Below are positions 22,415 through 31,127 of a stretch of 64,000 nucleotides of DNA, piece after piece. Source of the stretch: a virus. Each line of letters starts with the position of its first letter. Positions within the stretch are counted from its first letter, which is position 1. The notes beneath the pieces are model-generated. The model worked only from the letters and a program-made list of their open reading frames with translations. It did no database searches and had not been told where the DNA came from. The stretch is from IMG/VR virus record IMGVR_UViG_3300045971_001064, positions 34,739 to 98,738 of that record; one strand, written 5' to 3'. The translations under genes were made by a program, and so were the position numbers.

Positions 22415-24847
22415 ATGGCTCAGACTTTCGTCGACGATTCCGGCACACTTGTGATTCCACAGGCCAACGCCAAGTGGGCGACGGCTCCGTCGAACTCCGG
22501 CATCGCCACTCGCGGCGTTGTGGTCCTCGTCGGTGAGGCCGACATCGGCCCCGACTTCTCGCAGGAGGCCGACGGCCTCGCTGGCGCGACCTTCGGGCCC
22601 GGCCAGTTCTCCGCCGTGCAGGCGAAGTACGGCAGCGGCCCCATCGTCGACGCCTTCCGCAACGTCGCCAACCCGTCTCGCGACCCGCAGGTCCGCGGCG
22701 CTCCGACTCAGGTCATCACCATCAAGACCAACGTGGGCACCAAGGCTCAGGGCGCTCTGACTGGCGGCTACGCGGTCGCCCGCGCCAAGGCTGCTGGCGC
22801 CAACGGTAACCTCATCTCGGTCGAGGTGCAGGGCAAGACCGCCGAGCGCGCTGCGACCATCTCGAAGGCCTTCATCCGGTCCACCGGCACCGAGGCCATC
22901 GGCGTCGCTGCCAATGGCGGCACCCCGGCCACCCTCGTGGTCACCGACCTCACCCCGACCGCCTTCGTGGCGACCAACCTCGCGGCCCTCGGGCTCGTCG
23001 GCGTCACCGTCGCTGGTGGCGTGAACTCGAAGCCCGCCAACGGCCTCGTGGCCGTGACCGCTGAGGTCACCGTCGCTGGCGCCGTCGTCACCATCGCCAT
23101 CTCCGGCGGGACGTGGTCGAACCAGCCCGCCGCTGGCTGGACGCTCCTCATCGGCGGCGCCTCGCCCATCATGGGCGGCACCGGACAGAACTCGGGCTAC
23201 TACGTGGTCACCTCGGCAACCCCGAGCACCATCGTGGCGAAGAAGATTGTCGACATCGACGGCGCCACCTACACGGCCCCCGTCGCTGTCGCCCCCGGCG
23301 CCGCGGCTGACGCGACGACCTGCGACGCCTACACCCCGGTGACCTTCACCAACGCCGTGGGCGTGGTCGAGGGGCTCGGCGGCTCGCTGAGCATCTACCG
23401 CCCGGTCGCCTCCACCGGCAGCCACTTCTTCGACACGAGCGCTGCTCCCCTCGCCGCCAGCGTGTTCACCACGTCGACGACCGAGCGCGTGGTCAGCGTC
23501 CTCGTCAACAGGAAGAACGACAACCTGTCCGAGACCCTGAACGCCGGGGGCAACGTGGCCCTGTCGGTCGGCAAGACGGGCAGCACGGGCGCCACGGTCA
23601 CCGTGGACGCCACCACCATCACCCTGAGCGGCGGCATCGTCCTCACCAAGGCGAGCTTCCAGACCATCGGCGACGTGGCGGCCTACATCAACGCCCAGAC
23701 CGGCTGGTACGCCTCCACCCCGGCGGCCTTCCAGTCCAAGTCCCCGAGCGTGCTCGACCGCGGCGTCTTCAAGGCCGACCAGAACGGCATCGCCTCGACC
23801 GGCCCGGCGCGCATCAAGCTGGACGCCTACGCGGTCGTGACTGCCATCGGCACCAGCAACGGCATCGAGTTCGCCTCCAACCCCACCACCGGTCTCCCGG
23901 CGGTGCAGGCGGCGTCCTTCCTCGCTGGCGGCCTCAAGGGCGGCACCACTGACGCTGTCGTGGCGGCTGCTCTCGCGGCTGCCGGGCTGACCCGCTGCAA
24001 CTTCGTGGTCACCTGCTTCTCGCGCGACGCCTCGCTGGACATCGCCGATGGCCTGACCGACTCGACGTCGACCTACACCATCGACGGCATCAACGCCTAC
24101 AACGCGGCCCACGTGGCCAGCTTCTCGCAGTTCAAGAAGCGCCGCCCGCGTCAGGCCTTCGTGTCCAAGAAGGGCACGTTCACCGAGGCGAAGACCGCCG
24201 CTCAGACGCTGGCCTCGGCCCGCGTGGCGCTGGCCTTCCAAGACGTCGCTGCTCTGGGCGCCGCCGGGACGCAGTGGTTCCAGCCGTGGATGGGCGCCGT
24301 CATCGCCGCGGGCATGCAGGCCGCGGGCTTCTACCGGCCCATCTTCAACAAGAGCGTCGGGCTGACCGGCGTGACGCAGGCCGCTGGCGACTTCAAATCG
24401 CAGGACGATGACCAAGTCGAGGAGGCTCTGCTCGCAGGCCTGCTCGTCATCCGGCTGCGCGACGGCGGTGGGTTCTCCTTCGTGAGCGACCAGACCACCT
24501 ACGCCACGGACGAGAACTTCGTCTACAACTCGATTCAGGCCATGTACGTCGCCGACGTCATCGCCCAGACAGTCGCCCAGCGGATGGAGCGCGCCTTCGT
24601 CGGCCAGTCCTTCGCGGACGTCACCGCCGGGGTCGCCCTGTCGTACCTCAAGGGCATCATGGCCGACCTGAAGCGCCTCAAGCTCATCGCCACCTCGGAC
24701 GACGCGGTCGACGGCTACAAGGACGCCAAGGTCGAGATTCGCCCGCCCGCCATGCTGGTGTCGGCTGAGGTCAAGGAGGCGACGGGGCTGTACTTCATCC
24801 CCATCAGCTTCCTCGTCACGCAGGTCCAGCAGACCGCGCAGCAGTAA
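22415..24847 (+). CDS. Contractile tail sheath protein
   Basis: 810 residues, long for a sheath. The N-terminus (SGIATRGVVVLVGEADIGPD) and the C-terminal domain (LARVALAFQDVAAL region, then DENFVYNSIQAMYVADVIAQ and FIPISFLVTQVQQTAQQ) fit the T4 gp18/Mu gpL family, where the C-terminal beta strands link neighbouring subunits. The middle (residues 130-450) is an expanded Ala/Thr/Val-rich beta region likely to be exposed domains. Directly followed by the tube gene, the standard myovirus order. Confidence 0.88.
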   Translation: MAQTFVDDSGTLVIPQANAKWATAPSNSGIATRGVVVLVGEADIGPDFSQEADGLAGATFGPGQFSAVQAKYGSGPIVDAFRNVANPSRDPQVRGAPTQVITIKTNVGTKAQGALTGGYAVARAKAAGANGNLISVEVQGKTAERAATISKAFIRSTGTEAIGVAANGGTPATLVVTDLTPTAFVATNLAALGLVGVTVAGGVNSKPANGLVAVTAEVTVAGAVVTIAISGGTWSNQPAAGWTLLIGGASPIMGGTGQNSGYYVVTSATPSTIVAKKIVDIDGATYTAPVAVAPGAAADATTCDAYTPVTFTNAVGVVEGLGGSLSIYRPVASTGSHFFDTSAAPLAASVFTTSTTERVVSVLVNRKNDNLSETLNAGGNVALSVGKTGSTGATVTVDATTITLSGGIVLTKASFQTIGDVAAYINAQTGWYASTPAAFQSKSPSVLDRGVFKADQNGIASTGPARIKLDAYAVVTAIGTSNGIEFASNPTTGLPAVQAASFLAGGLKGGTTDAVVAAALAAAGLTRCNFVVTCFSRDASLDIADGLTDSTSTYTIDGINAYNAAHVASFSQFKKRRPRQAFVSKKGTFTEAKTAAQTLASARVALAFQDVAALGAAGTQWFQPWMGAVIAAGMQAAGFYRPIFNKSVGLTGVTQAAGDFKSQDDDQVEEALLAGLLVIRLRDGGGFSFVSDQTTYATDENFVYNSIQAMYVADVIAQTVAQRMERAFVGQSFADVTAGVALSYLKGIMADLKRLKLIATSDDAVDGYKDAKVEIRPPAMLVSAEVKEATGLYFIPISFLVTQVQQTAQQ

Positions 24848-24870
24848 GCGGCATCCTCTAGGAGAGCAAG

Positions 24871-25371
24871 ATGGCCAAGAGCAAGGTTCTTCACGGTGCA
24901 CGGGCGGTCCTCTGGATTGGGACCACGCCGGTCGGCATCTTCAACAACGTGTCGTACGGCGTCACCTACGACATCGCCCCCGTCTACATCCTCGGCCGCG
25001 CGTCGGCTGCCGAGTTGGTGTACACCGGCATGGAGGTCGTGCAGGTCAGCGCCTCCGGCTTCCGCATCTTGGAGAACGGCCCGTTCGCGGTCGTCGACAA
25101 GGACACGGGCTCCAGCCTCCTGCCGAAGTTGCAGGACATCCTGAACTATCAGGACCTGACGGTCTCGCTGCATGACCGTCTGGAGACCGACCCGGCCAAG
25201 GGCACTCTGATGGTGCTCACCAACGTCAAGCCGCAGGGCTTCACGTCGAGCGTCGGCGCTCGCGGCTTGCAGGACATGACCGTGACCTTCCAAGGCCTCC
25301 ACCTCTCCGACGAGTCCGGCGCGAACAACGAGGGCGCTGGCGCGGCTGACCTTCCGGCTGGCAGCGACTAG
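24871..25371 (+). CDS. Tail tube protein
   Basis: 166 residues. The strand pattern (HGARAVLWIGTTPVGIFNNV, then YILGRASAAELVYTGMEVVQ and a C-terminal GLQDMTVTFQGLHLSDE) fits a T4 gp19-like beta-barrel tube subunit, and the gene lies just after the sheath. The acidic tail is short. A related segment recurs in the accessory gene at 14597 and in the 61960 product. Confidence 0.82.
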   Translation: MAKSKVLHGARAVLWIGTTPVGIFNNVSYGVTYDIAPVYILGRASAAELVYTGMEVVQVSASGFRILENGPFAVVDKDTGSSLLPKLQDILNYQDLTVSLHDRLETDPAKGTLMVLTNVKPQGFTSSVGARGLQDMTVTFQGLHLSDESGANNEGAGAADLPAGSD

Positions 25372-25374
25372 CCG

Positions 25375-25641
25375 ATGGTCAGGGCGAAGCTCACGAGGGC
25401 CGACGGCTCCACGCTTGAACTGGAGGGCACTTCGGAAGAGGTGTCCGCAGTTCTTGCGTGGGAGCGCCCGGCTGCCCCGCTGGGCCACTTGCAGCCCCTC
25501 GTCCTCCCAATCCCCTACCAGCCGCCCGCGAGCCCCATCCCGGGCACGTGGGGGCCCTTCTCTGGCGGCGTCAGCGGGGGCGTCGTTCCCTGCACCGCCA
25601 CTTCCCCCTTGGACCTGCCCGTGGCGGCAGCCTCGAACTAG
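25375..25641 (+). CDS. Hypothetical Pro/Gly-rich protein
   Basis: 88 residues. The first 35 (AKLTRADGSTLELEGTSEEV) form a small beta domain; the rest is Pro-rich and disordered. It lies 3 bases after the tube gene stop. It may be a chaperone or minor tail accessory; no family was recognised. Confidence 0.65.
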   Translation: MVRAKLTRADGSTLELEGTSEEVSAVLAWERPAAPLGHLQPLVLPIPYQPPASPIPGTWGPFSGGVSGGVVPCTATSPLDLPVAAASN

Positions 25642-25650
25642 GAGCACATC

Positions 25651-26790
25651 ATGGCCTTCAACCAGAAGCTCGCCCGCATGGGGCAGGACATCCTCGACGC
25701 GCTGGAGCAGTACAAGCTCACGTACGGGGTCTCGTACAACCGTGACCGGGACCTTCAGGTCACCGTGACCGACACCGACCTCGTCAACGGCGGCCCGACC
25801 TTGCTCCAGTTCGTCAAGGCTCCTCAGTTGAAGAACAACCTCTCCAACCCGGTCACCGGGCTGGTCGAGGACGTCTTCACTCCGCACATCATTCAGGTGA
25901 TGTTCTCGGAGAAGGCCGCTGCCTTCGAGACCGTCACTGTCACTGGCGTGGTCGGCGGCACTCGCGCGAAGGGCACTATCACCGGGCTCAACGTGCTGGT
26001 CGGCAACACCGTCGTGGTCGGCGGGCACATCTACACCTGCGTCGCCACCGGCACCCGCGCCCCGGGCACGTACGACTTCGACTTCTCCGGCACCAGCGAC
26101 GCGGACACGATGGCCAACCTCGTCATCGCGCTCAACGACTCGCCCACCGGCAACCCGCGCGTGTACGCCGTGCAGGATACCGTCGCCCCGACCAAAATCA
26201 ACCTGTTCTACGGGGAGCCGGGCGTCGTCGGCAACGCCATCACGCTGGCCAACGGCGCCGGTCTCAAGTTCACGGTCTCTGGCGCCACGCTGGCCGGTGG
26301 CGTCGACGGCGAGTGGCTTGAGTTCAACGCCAGTGCGAAGACCTTCGCCTTGGCCGCGGGCGAGTTGGTGTGGAACGACCTGTGCTTCCTCGTCGGCGCT
26401 ACCGACGCTGCAACCACCGCCTCTCTCAAGACGTTCCTGAACACGAGCGCCTTCAGCGCGTTCCTCACCGCCATCGACTCCGCCCCGCCTTCTGCCACCA
26501 GCCTCGACTTGGTCTCGCTGACCGCGGGCACGGGGAGCAACGGCCTCACGTGGACTGACTCTGGCGGCGGGCTGCATGCCGTCAACGGCGCTTGGGCCGG
26601 TGGCACCGACACGGGCACCACCAGCCTCATGCGCGCCAAGATTCTGGCCGAGTGCTTCACCAAGGGCTCGCAGGTCGACATCTACCGCCCGAACGTGGAG
26701 ACCGGCGTCCCGGCCACGGACGCCTTCATCGACGGGAACCTGCTCTGGTCCTACCGTAACCTCTCGTGGGGCAACCTGTCCCACATGTAA
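25651..26790 (+). CDS. Probable virion protein, beta-rich
   Basis: 379 residues. N-terminal helix (QKLARMGQDILDALEQYKLT), then long runs of Thr/Val/Gly-rich strands (VTVTGVVGGTRAKGTITGLN, and repeated A-T-T segments) typical of tail decoration or fibre-like proteins. It closes the block before the terminator. The role is unclear. Confidence 0.6.
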   Translation: MAFNQKLARMGQDILDALEQYKLTYGVSYNRDRDLQVTVTDTDLVNGGPTLLQFVKAPQLKNNLSNPVTGLVEDVFTPHIIQVMFSEKAAAFETVTVTGVVGGTRAKGTITGLNVLVGNTVVVGGHIYTCVATGTRAPGTYDFDFSGTSDADTMANLVIALNDSPTGNPRVYAVQDTVAPTKINLFYGEPGVVGNAITLANGAGLKFTVSGATLAGGVDGEWLEFNASAKTFALAAGELVWNDLCFLVGATDAATTASLKTFLNTSAFSAFLTAIDSAPPSATSLDLVSLTAGTGSNGLTWTDSGGGLHAVNGAWAGGTDTGTTSLMRAKILAECFTKGSQVDIYRPNVETGVPATDAFIDGNLLWSYRNLSWGNLSHM

Positions 26791-26822
26791 GACACGGAGT
26801 CCTGCTCCTCTGTGCATGAACG

Positions 26823-26845
26823 AGCCCCGCTGGTGCGGGGCTTTT
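26823..26845 (+). terminator. Intrinsic terminator after the sheath/tube block
   Basis: A perfect 8-base stem AGCCCCGC/GCGGGGCT at 26823-26830 and 26835-26842 with a TGGT loop and a TTTT run. It separates the plus block from the convergent minus block. Confidence 0.85.
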
Positions 26846-27075
26846 CATTTGGCGAGGCGGTACTCACTCAGGCACTGGAAGCAGACGCCGTTGTCGCGCG
26901 CCACGCGGCTGACGTCCGCGATGGGCACGCGCAGGTCCCAGCCAGCCGACACGCCGCCGCAGAGCGACTTGGTGTCGATGCCACCGCTGAACTTCTGGCC
27001 CTTCTCCGTGAGCAACCTGATGTGCCACTTCGAGCGGCTGGAGGCGTGCACGCTCTCGCAGAACGAGTAGGTCAT
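26845..27075 (-). CDS. Hypothetical small protein
   Basis: 76 residues starting MTYSFCESVHASSRSK. Contains WDLRVPIADVSRVARDNGV and two C-terminal Cys (CFQC) that may bind metal. Coupled to the upstream gene by ATGA. Its stop lies in the terminator, so the terminator probably serves only the plus strand. No family was recognised. Confidence 0.7.
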   Translation of the reverse strand: MTYSFCESVHASSRSKWHIRLLTEKGQKFSGGIDTKSLCGGVSAGWDLRVPIADVSRVARDNGVCFQCLSEYRLAK

Positions 27076-27338
27076 TTGCGGCAGTCCCCGTTGCACATGC
27101 CGTCCTCTTCGAGGATGGCCTCGGCGCCGCAGCCCGGGCAACGCTGCTCTGGACGTCCGTCCTCGACCTCCAAGATGACCATGTGGACCGAGCGCAGGCT
27201 CTTGCCCCAGCGCAGCGTCATCCTGTTCCCCATGAGCGTGACGCCGAGCCCTGCCTTGGTGTGGAGCTTCTCCCTCAACTCCTCCATCGCCTTCTCGGCG
27301 TGGTGAGGGAGCTTCAACTCGTAGATGTCGTGTGTCAC
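27072..27338 (-). CDS. Hypothetical protein with C-terminal zinc ribbon
   Basis: 88 residues from a GTG that overlaps the nucleotidyltransferase-like gene stop. N-terminal helical part (KAMEELREKLHTKAGLGVTL), then a beta segment and CPGCGAEAILEEDGMCNGDC, a four-Cys ribbon. It could be a partner of the upstream product. Confidence 0.7.
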   Translation of the reverse strand: MTHDIYELKLPHHAEKAMEELREKLHTKAGLGVTLMGNRMTLRWGKSLRSVHMVILEVEDGRPEQRCPGCGAEAILEEDGMCNGDCRK

Positions 27339-28135
27339 TTGTACTCGCTCTCGTGCTTCTGTTGGGCGCTCTCCACCAACTTGACCACGGTCTCGGACGG
27401 GATGGTGAAGGCCTTGGTCGCGTGGAAGCCCTTGCTCTCGTACTTGGCGAGGCGCATCGACACGCGGGCGTGGGACTCGACGCGGTGCTGGATGAGGCGT
27501 CGGCACGAGTAGTCCACGGCGCCCATGGGGTTGAAGACGAGCGCCTCCCCGTGGAGGTCGATGGCAGCTTGCACCACGGTGAAGTCGAAGGAGTCGATGA
27601 CGTGCTCGGCGCTCTCGTACCACCGAATCTTCACCAACTGGACGACCTTGCCGCCGAAGACGTGGCGAAGCTCGAAGGGCGGCACGAGCGTGATGTACGG
27701 AGCGCCCTCGAACTCCTTGGTCCAGAGCAGCTTCCCGTCCTCGCCCACGAACTTGAGCAGTTGCGGGTCCTGCACCTTGAGGCCTTTGGACAGGAGGTAG
27801 GCGTACATCTTCTCGAAGGACTCCTTGCCGTCGAAGAAGATGTCGATGTCGTTGGGGTCGCCGAGGCCCGCGTTGAAGAGCAGGTCCGCCACGTAGCCGC
27901 CAGCGAGGAAGACGCCTTCGACGCTGCAAGGCATGTGGTTGATGACGCCGAGGTTGAGGTCGCGCCCTTCGAGCGCTTGCCACATCACCGTCGCGTACTC
28001 CACGTCGCTGCGCTCGTAGTCCTGCGGCACGTACTCGGCCATCGGCAGGCCGGAGTCGGTGAAGAACTCGCCGCCTGACGCGAGGTCGAGCTTCATGGTG
28101 CCGTGGATGGGGGTCATCGGGATGAGTTCGGTCAT
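27335..28135 (-). CDS. Nucleotidyltransferase-fold protein
   Basis: 266 residues. Residues about 75-105 (EGVFLAGGYVADLLFNAGLG, then DPNDIDIFFDG) match the polymerase-beta-type nucleotidyltransferase head of CCA-adding enzymes and related toxins: GG followed by a Dx[D/N] pair near the strand end. A long C-terminal region is mixed alpha/beta. The start MTELIP is set by ATGA coupling. Such proteins add nucleotides to RNA ends or AMPylate proteins; which applies here cannot be read from the sequence. Confidence 0.65.
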   Translation of the reverse strand: MTELIPMTPIHGTMKLDLASGGEFFTDSGLPMAEYVPQDYERSDVEYATVMWQALEGRDLNLGVINHMPCSVEGVFLAGGYVADLLFNAGLGDPNDIDIFFDGKESFEKMYAYLLSKGLKVQDPQLLKFVGEDGKLLWTKEFEGAPYITLVPPFELRHVFGGKVVQLVKIRWYESAEHVIDSFDFTVVQAAIDLHGEALVFNPMGAVDYSCRRLIQHRVESHARVSMRLAKYESKGFHATKAFTIPSETVVKLVESAQQKHESEYK

Positions 28136-28353
28136 GGCAGTATCTCCAGCGGTTGGAAGTCGAAGCGGTTGCACATGCGGATGCTGCGGTTGTTCGGGTA
28201 CACGGTGTCGACGGTCGACAGCATGAACAGGCCTCGCCACGTCGAGTCGACTCTCATCACGGTGCCCGACGGGAACAGGTTGCCGCTCTTGGTCTCGACG
28301 CAGCGGACGAGGACGACCTTCTGGCCGACGAGGTCACCGCACTTCTCCTTCAC
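28132..28353 (-). CDS. Hypothetical small beta protein
   Basis: 73 residues, beta-rich (KVVLVRCVETKSGNLFPSGT, then RVDSTWRGLFMLSTVD). It looks like a small SH3- or OB-type barrel, possibly nucleic-acid binding. Coupled on both sides by four-base overlaps. Confidence 0.7.
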   Translation of the reverse strand: MKEKCGDLVGQKVVLVRCVETKSGNLFPSGTVMRVDSTWRGLFMLSTVDTVYPNNRSIRMCNRFDFQPLEILP

Positions 28354-28607
28354 GACTCTCTCGGGGGCCAGCGCCAGACCCAGCCGTCGCCAGCGAGGCT
28401 GCGGTGCTCGTTGGGGTTCAGCGAGACCTTGACGGTCATGTCGAAGTTCTTGCCAGCCGGGTCGAGGATGCGCAGGTAGGCAGCGCTCTCGGCGACGAGA
28501 GTCACGATGGCAGCGTAGGGCTGCGCGTCGGGCTCGCGCCAGCAGTTGTTCTCCAAGTCGTGCCCCGCGTGGTGCGCGTGGACGGTGCGGCCGACGGTGA
28601 GCTTCAT
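28350..28607 (-). CDS. Hypothetical small beta protein
   Basis: 85 residues starting MKLTVGRTVHAHHAGHD. The pattern of strands (YAAIVTLVAESAAYLRILDP, then FDMTVKVSLN) suggests another small barrel. Coupled by ATGA at both ends. No family was recognised. Confidence 0.7.
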   Translation of the reverse strand: MKLTVGRTVHAHHAGHDLENNCWREPDAQPYAAIVTLVAESAAYLRILDPAGKNFDMTVKVSLNPNEHRSLAGDGWVWRWPPRES

Positions 28608-29095
28608 GACCGGCCCCTCTTCCCGTGAACGTAGCAGATGAACAGCGGCTCCTGCCCCGGCTTGCAGATGCACATCTTCTTCTCGCAGGTCTGGGTGTGC
28701 AGGTCGAGAGCCCGCTGGGTGAAGGCCAGCTTCTCCTCGACCCGGCGGGTCTCCTGCCGCGCCTCGGTCAACTGCTGGTCGCGCGTCTGGAAGTCCTTGG
28801 TCTTCTCGGCCAGCTTCCACTCCAAGTCGTGGATGCGGTTCTGCGCCTCAGCCAGCTTGATGGCGGTCTTCATCACCGCGTCCGAGACCCGCTCCGAGGC
28901 GACGGCCGTCTTCAGGACCCGCACGACCTGCTCGACCAGCTTGCGGCCGACGATGCGCTTGAGCACCTTCGCCTCGCACTGGCAGGCCTCGTTCACCAGC
29001 GCCGGGCACAGGACGTGGTGCGGCAGCCCGGCAGGCCTCGACGTCGCAGGCCGAGCCGGGTAGTCGCCGACGTCGTCCTCGTTCCACTTGCTCAT
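28604..29095 (-). CDS. Coiled-coil protein with N-terminal disordered region and C-terminal Cys cluster
   Basis: 163 residues. Residues 50-130 form a continuous helix with regular heptads (QNRIHDLEWKLAEKTKDFQT, then ARQETRRVEEKLAFTQRALD). The end has CEKKMCICKPGQEPLFICYV. It probably forms dimers, with a metal-bound tail. The ATG at 29093-29095 shares a base with the upstream stop (TGATG). Confidence 0.7.
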   Translation of the reverse strand: MSKWNEDDVGDYPARPATSRPAGLPHHVLCPALVNEACQCEAKVLKRIVGRKLVEQVVRVLKTAVASERVSDAVMKTAIKLAEAQNRIHDLEWKLAEKTKDFQTRDQQLTEARQETRRVEEKLAFTQRALDLHTQTCEKKMCICKPGQEPLFICYVHGKRGRS

Positions 29096-29475
29096 CAGCG
29101 CACCCCTTGGTCGAACAGCGTGCCGATGCGGTGGTCGGAGTTGCGGCCGACGTGCAGGTTGATGCGGCGGATGGAGCACTTGTCGATGAGGTGCTCCTTG
29201 CGCGCCACGATGACGCCCTCGATGGACGGGTAGAGGATGCGCAGCCCGTTCTCCTTGAGGGGGGCCGGTAGCAGTTCGAGGTCCGCGAACAGGACGTCCT
29301 CGCGCCAGTGCAGCTTGGCGCGGCCGAGCGGAAGGGTCAGCGGCTGAGGGCTTGGGTCCATGTACATGCTGACCTCGACCTCGCCGTCAGGCACCTCGAC
29401 ACCCTCCTTGCGGAAGACGTCGCCCGAGGAGTCAGGCACGCCGTCGCAGACCAGAACCGCTACCGTGCCCCTCAC
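29095..29475 (-). CDS. Hypothetical protein, weak prohead-protease-like start
   Basis: 126 residues from a GTG overlapping the membrane protein stop. The start (TVAVLVCDGVPDSSGDVFRK) and the later GRAKLHWREDVLFADLELLP resemble the first strands of phage S78-type prohead proteases. No catalytic Ser/His pair was identified and it lies in an accessory operon, so the similarity may be superficial. A small beta-rich accessory protein is the safer reading. Confidence 0.55.
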   Translation of the reverse strand: MRGTVAVLVCDGVPDSSGDVFRKEGVEVPDGEVEVSMYMDPSPQPLTLPLGRAKLHWREDVLFADLELLPAPLKENGLRILYPSIEGVIVARKEHLIDKCSIRRINLHVGRNSDHRIGTLFDQGVR

Positions 29476-29654
29476 GGCTGCCGCCCGTGCCAGAGCACCG
29501 CGGTGAAGGCGACGGTGAAGATGAAGGCGCCGACGATGGCGCCGCCGTACGTCCACAGCGTGTAGGGGTTGAGCCGCGCGTCCTGCACCATGGCGACGAA
29601 GCCCAAGCTGAGCAGGAAGAGGATGCTCACGACGATGCGGCGCTCGATGCTCAC
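29472..29654 (-). CDS. Small two-pass membrane protein
   Basis: 60 residues: segments at 6-24 (RIVVSILFLLSLGFVAMV) and 34-54 (LWTYGGAIVGAFIFTVAFTAV). Coupled on both sides. It could be a membrane-active host-takeover or superinfection protein. Confidence 0.72.
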   Translation of the reverse strand: MSIERRIVVSILFLLSLGFVAMVQDARLNPYTLWTYGGAIVGAFIFTVAFTAVLWHGRQP

Positions 29655-29947
29655 TTGCGGCTCCGCTTCTTGGACACCGCCTTCAGCCCCTCGACGACCT
29701 CGTCGGCGAGCTTGCGGAGCTTCTTCATCGAGACCCTCTTCTTCAGGTCCTTCACCTTCGTGCCGGTCAGGGACTTCGCGACCGCGTCGCGCAGCCCGGC
29801 GATGACCTTGTGCTCGTCGATGTCGGTCGGGCCGCGGTAGCCCTTGGGCGCCGTCTCGGCCTCCTCCTTCACCTTCGCCCGGAGCCGGAGGGTCTCCGCC
29901 CGGGTCAGCGGCTTGGTCTTCTTCTCGACCTCGTAGAAGCCGCGCAT
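29651..29947 (-). CDS. Hypothetical highly basic protein
   Basis: 98 residues, about 25 percent Lys/Arg, mainly helical (RAETLRLRAKVKEEAETAPK, then KVKDLKKRVSMKKLRKLADE, ending KKRSRK). Likely DNA or RNA binding. Coupled downstream by ATGA to the membrane protein. Confidence 0.68.
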   Translation of the reverse strand: MRGFYEVEKKTKPLTRAETLRLRAKVKEEAETAPKGYRGPTDIDEHKVIAGLRDAVAKSLTGTKVKDLKKRVSMKKLRKLADEVVEGLKAVSKKRSRK

Positions 29948-29949
29948 GA

Positions 29950-30150
29950 CTAGGCGACCTCCAGCCCGGCGAGCTTCAGCTTCTCGCGCCAGTCGGCAGC
30001 GTCGGCCTCGGCCCGGACCTCGCCCTCGAAGCGCCCGTTGACCGGCTGCCCGGCGTCGAACTCGTCGCCGATGCGGGTGTAGCCGATGCGGCTGTTCTTG
30101 ATGACCGCTGCGTAGCGGCCCTGCTCTGCGACGACCTCGACGGTGACCAT
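29950..30150 (-). CDS. Hypothetical small protein, first gene of operon
   Basis: 66 residues. A beta start (TVEVVAEQGRYAAVIKNSRI) is followed by a helical end (ADAADWREKLKLAGLEVA). AAGGAG precedes the ATG, with a class B promoter just upstream. No family was recognised. Confidence 0.7.
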   Translation of the reverse strand: MVTVEVVAEQGRYAAVIKNSRIGYTRIGDEFDAGQPVNGRFEGEVRAEADAADWREKLKLAGLEVA

Positions 30151-30177
30151 GTGCTGCTCCTTGTGCGGGTTGGAACT

Positions 30178-30206
30178 ACCATAGCACGCTGCCTCTGCTG
30201 GCGCTA
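30178..30206 (-). promoter_or_regulatory. Class B promoter for 30150 operon
   Basis: TAGCGC at 30201-30206, 17-base spacer, TATGGT at 30178-30183 with TGC. The -35 overlaps the stop of the 30204-30404 gene. Confidence 0.6.
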
Positions 30207-30404
30207 CTTCACCACCTCCACTCGCGAGCCGCGCTCGCTGAAGAACCTCTCGGCCTTCTCCACCTTCGACGCCAGCGCGCCGTTCACGATGATGCAGCAG
30301 CAGGCGTCCTTGCAGAAGGTCACCCGCTCGCGGCCGAACATGGCCATGGCGTGCAGCGCCAGTTGGACGGTGCCGGGGCAGATGAGCAGGTTGACGGTCT
30401 TCAT
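30204..30404 (-). CDS. Hypothetical Cys-rich small protein
   Basis: 66 residues. A compact alpha/beta core with a conspicuous CKDACCCIIVNG run (four Cys in six residues) and a basic helical end. It is coupled to the HELRH gene by ATGA. The Cys run may bind metal or form disulfides. Confidence 0.68.
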   Translation of the reverse strand: MKTVNLLICPGTVQLALHAMAMFGRERVTFCKDACCCIIVNGALASKVEKAERFFSERGSRVEVVK

Positions 30405-31030
30405 GCGGCCCGAGCCTTCAGCATGTCGGAGTGCGCCGCGATGGCACGAGCCCTCAGGTTGTTCTCGACGAAGGTCTTGTAGGCCGCCAGCAGGCCGTGG
30501 GAGATGAGTTCGGCATCGACCTCGCAGGAGTTGAAGAGGAAGTGAGCCGCGCCGTTGCGCTCCCACCTGCGGAAGTAGTCGCCGAAGGAGGCGCGGTCCT
30601 GAGCCCAGATGGCCTTCTCGGCGTTGCGCTTGAGCCGGTACAGGCGGCAGGCCTCGAACTGCTCGATGTGCCGAAGCTCGTGCGCGATGGTGTGGACGAC
30701 CTCGTCGACGATGCTGTTGGCCACGTAGCCACCGGCCCGCTTGCCAACGCGGCCCGGGTAGTACCGGGTGATGGGGTACTCACCTTGGCCGCAGATGCTC
30801 CTCGGCAAGGTGCCGATGCGCACGACGCAGGACCACTCGCCCTTCTTGACGGCTCGGCGGCCCGTGTCCGGGAAGTAGGCCTTGCCCCACGTCCCGCAGT
30901 GACCCTTCTTCGACTCGATGGTCAGGCGCACCGGCATGTCGACATGGTTGAAGCACGGAGCGAGGAAGTCCACGATGGCCTTCAGGGCTTCGTCCGACCA
31001 CTTCGACTTGTTGACGAGGGTGACGTTCAT
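30401..31030 (-). CDS. Zincin-like metallopeptidase
   Basis: 209 residues. Residues about 114-127 (VVHTIAHELRHIEQFE) contain the HExxH zinc-binding motif (HELRH), with Glu as the likely base and a following Gln/Glu-rich helix. The N-terminal part has a beta fold (MPVRLTIESKKGHCGTWGKA, a CGxW stretch). It resembles small phage and host HExxH proteases of the SprT type but no family is certain. Substrate and role are unknown. A leaderless-type promoter fixes the ATG. Confidence 0.72.
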   Translation of the reverse strand: MNVTLVNKSKWSDEALKAIVDFLAPCFNHVDMPVRLTIESKKGHCGTWGKAYFPDTGRRAVKKGEWSCVVRIGTLPRSICGQGEYPITRYYPGRVGKRAGGYVANSIVDEVVHTIAHELRHIEQFEACRLYRLKRNAEKAIWAQDRASFGDYFRRWERNGAAHFLFNSCEVDAELISHGLLAAYKTFVENNLRARAIAAHSDMLKARAA

Positions 31031-31037
31031 GGGAGGA

Positions 31038-31066
31038 AGTTTACCATCATCGAGGGTGGTTGTCAA
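31038..31066 (-). promoter_or_regulatory. Class A leaderless promoter
   Basis: TTGACA at 31061-31066, 17-base spacer, TAAACT at 31038-31043, seven bases to ATG. Confidence 0.8.
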
Positions 31067-31114
31067 GCCCGAAGCTGTCACCGTTCCGTGACAGCCCTGA
31101 CACGTACGGCCGCG

Positions 31115-31123
31115 CAATCCTTA
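31115..31123 (+). promoter_or_regulatory. Class C element before 31128 gene
   Basis: CAATCCTTA preceded by CCGCG, ending 4 bases before the ATG. Confidence 0.4.
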
Positions 31124-31127
31124 GAGC

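Noticed and set aside
22403-26817. Long minus-strand open frames opposite the sheath, tube and following gene
   Set aside because: Shadow frames caused by GC-rich third positions; the sheath and tube reading on the plus strand is well supported.
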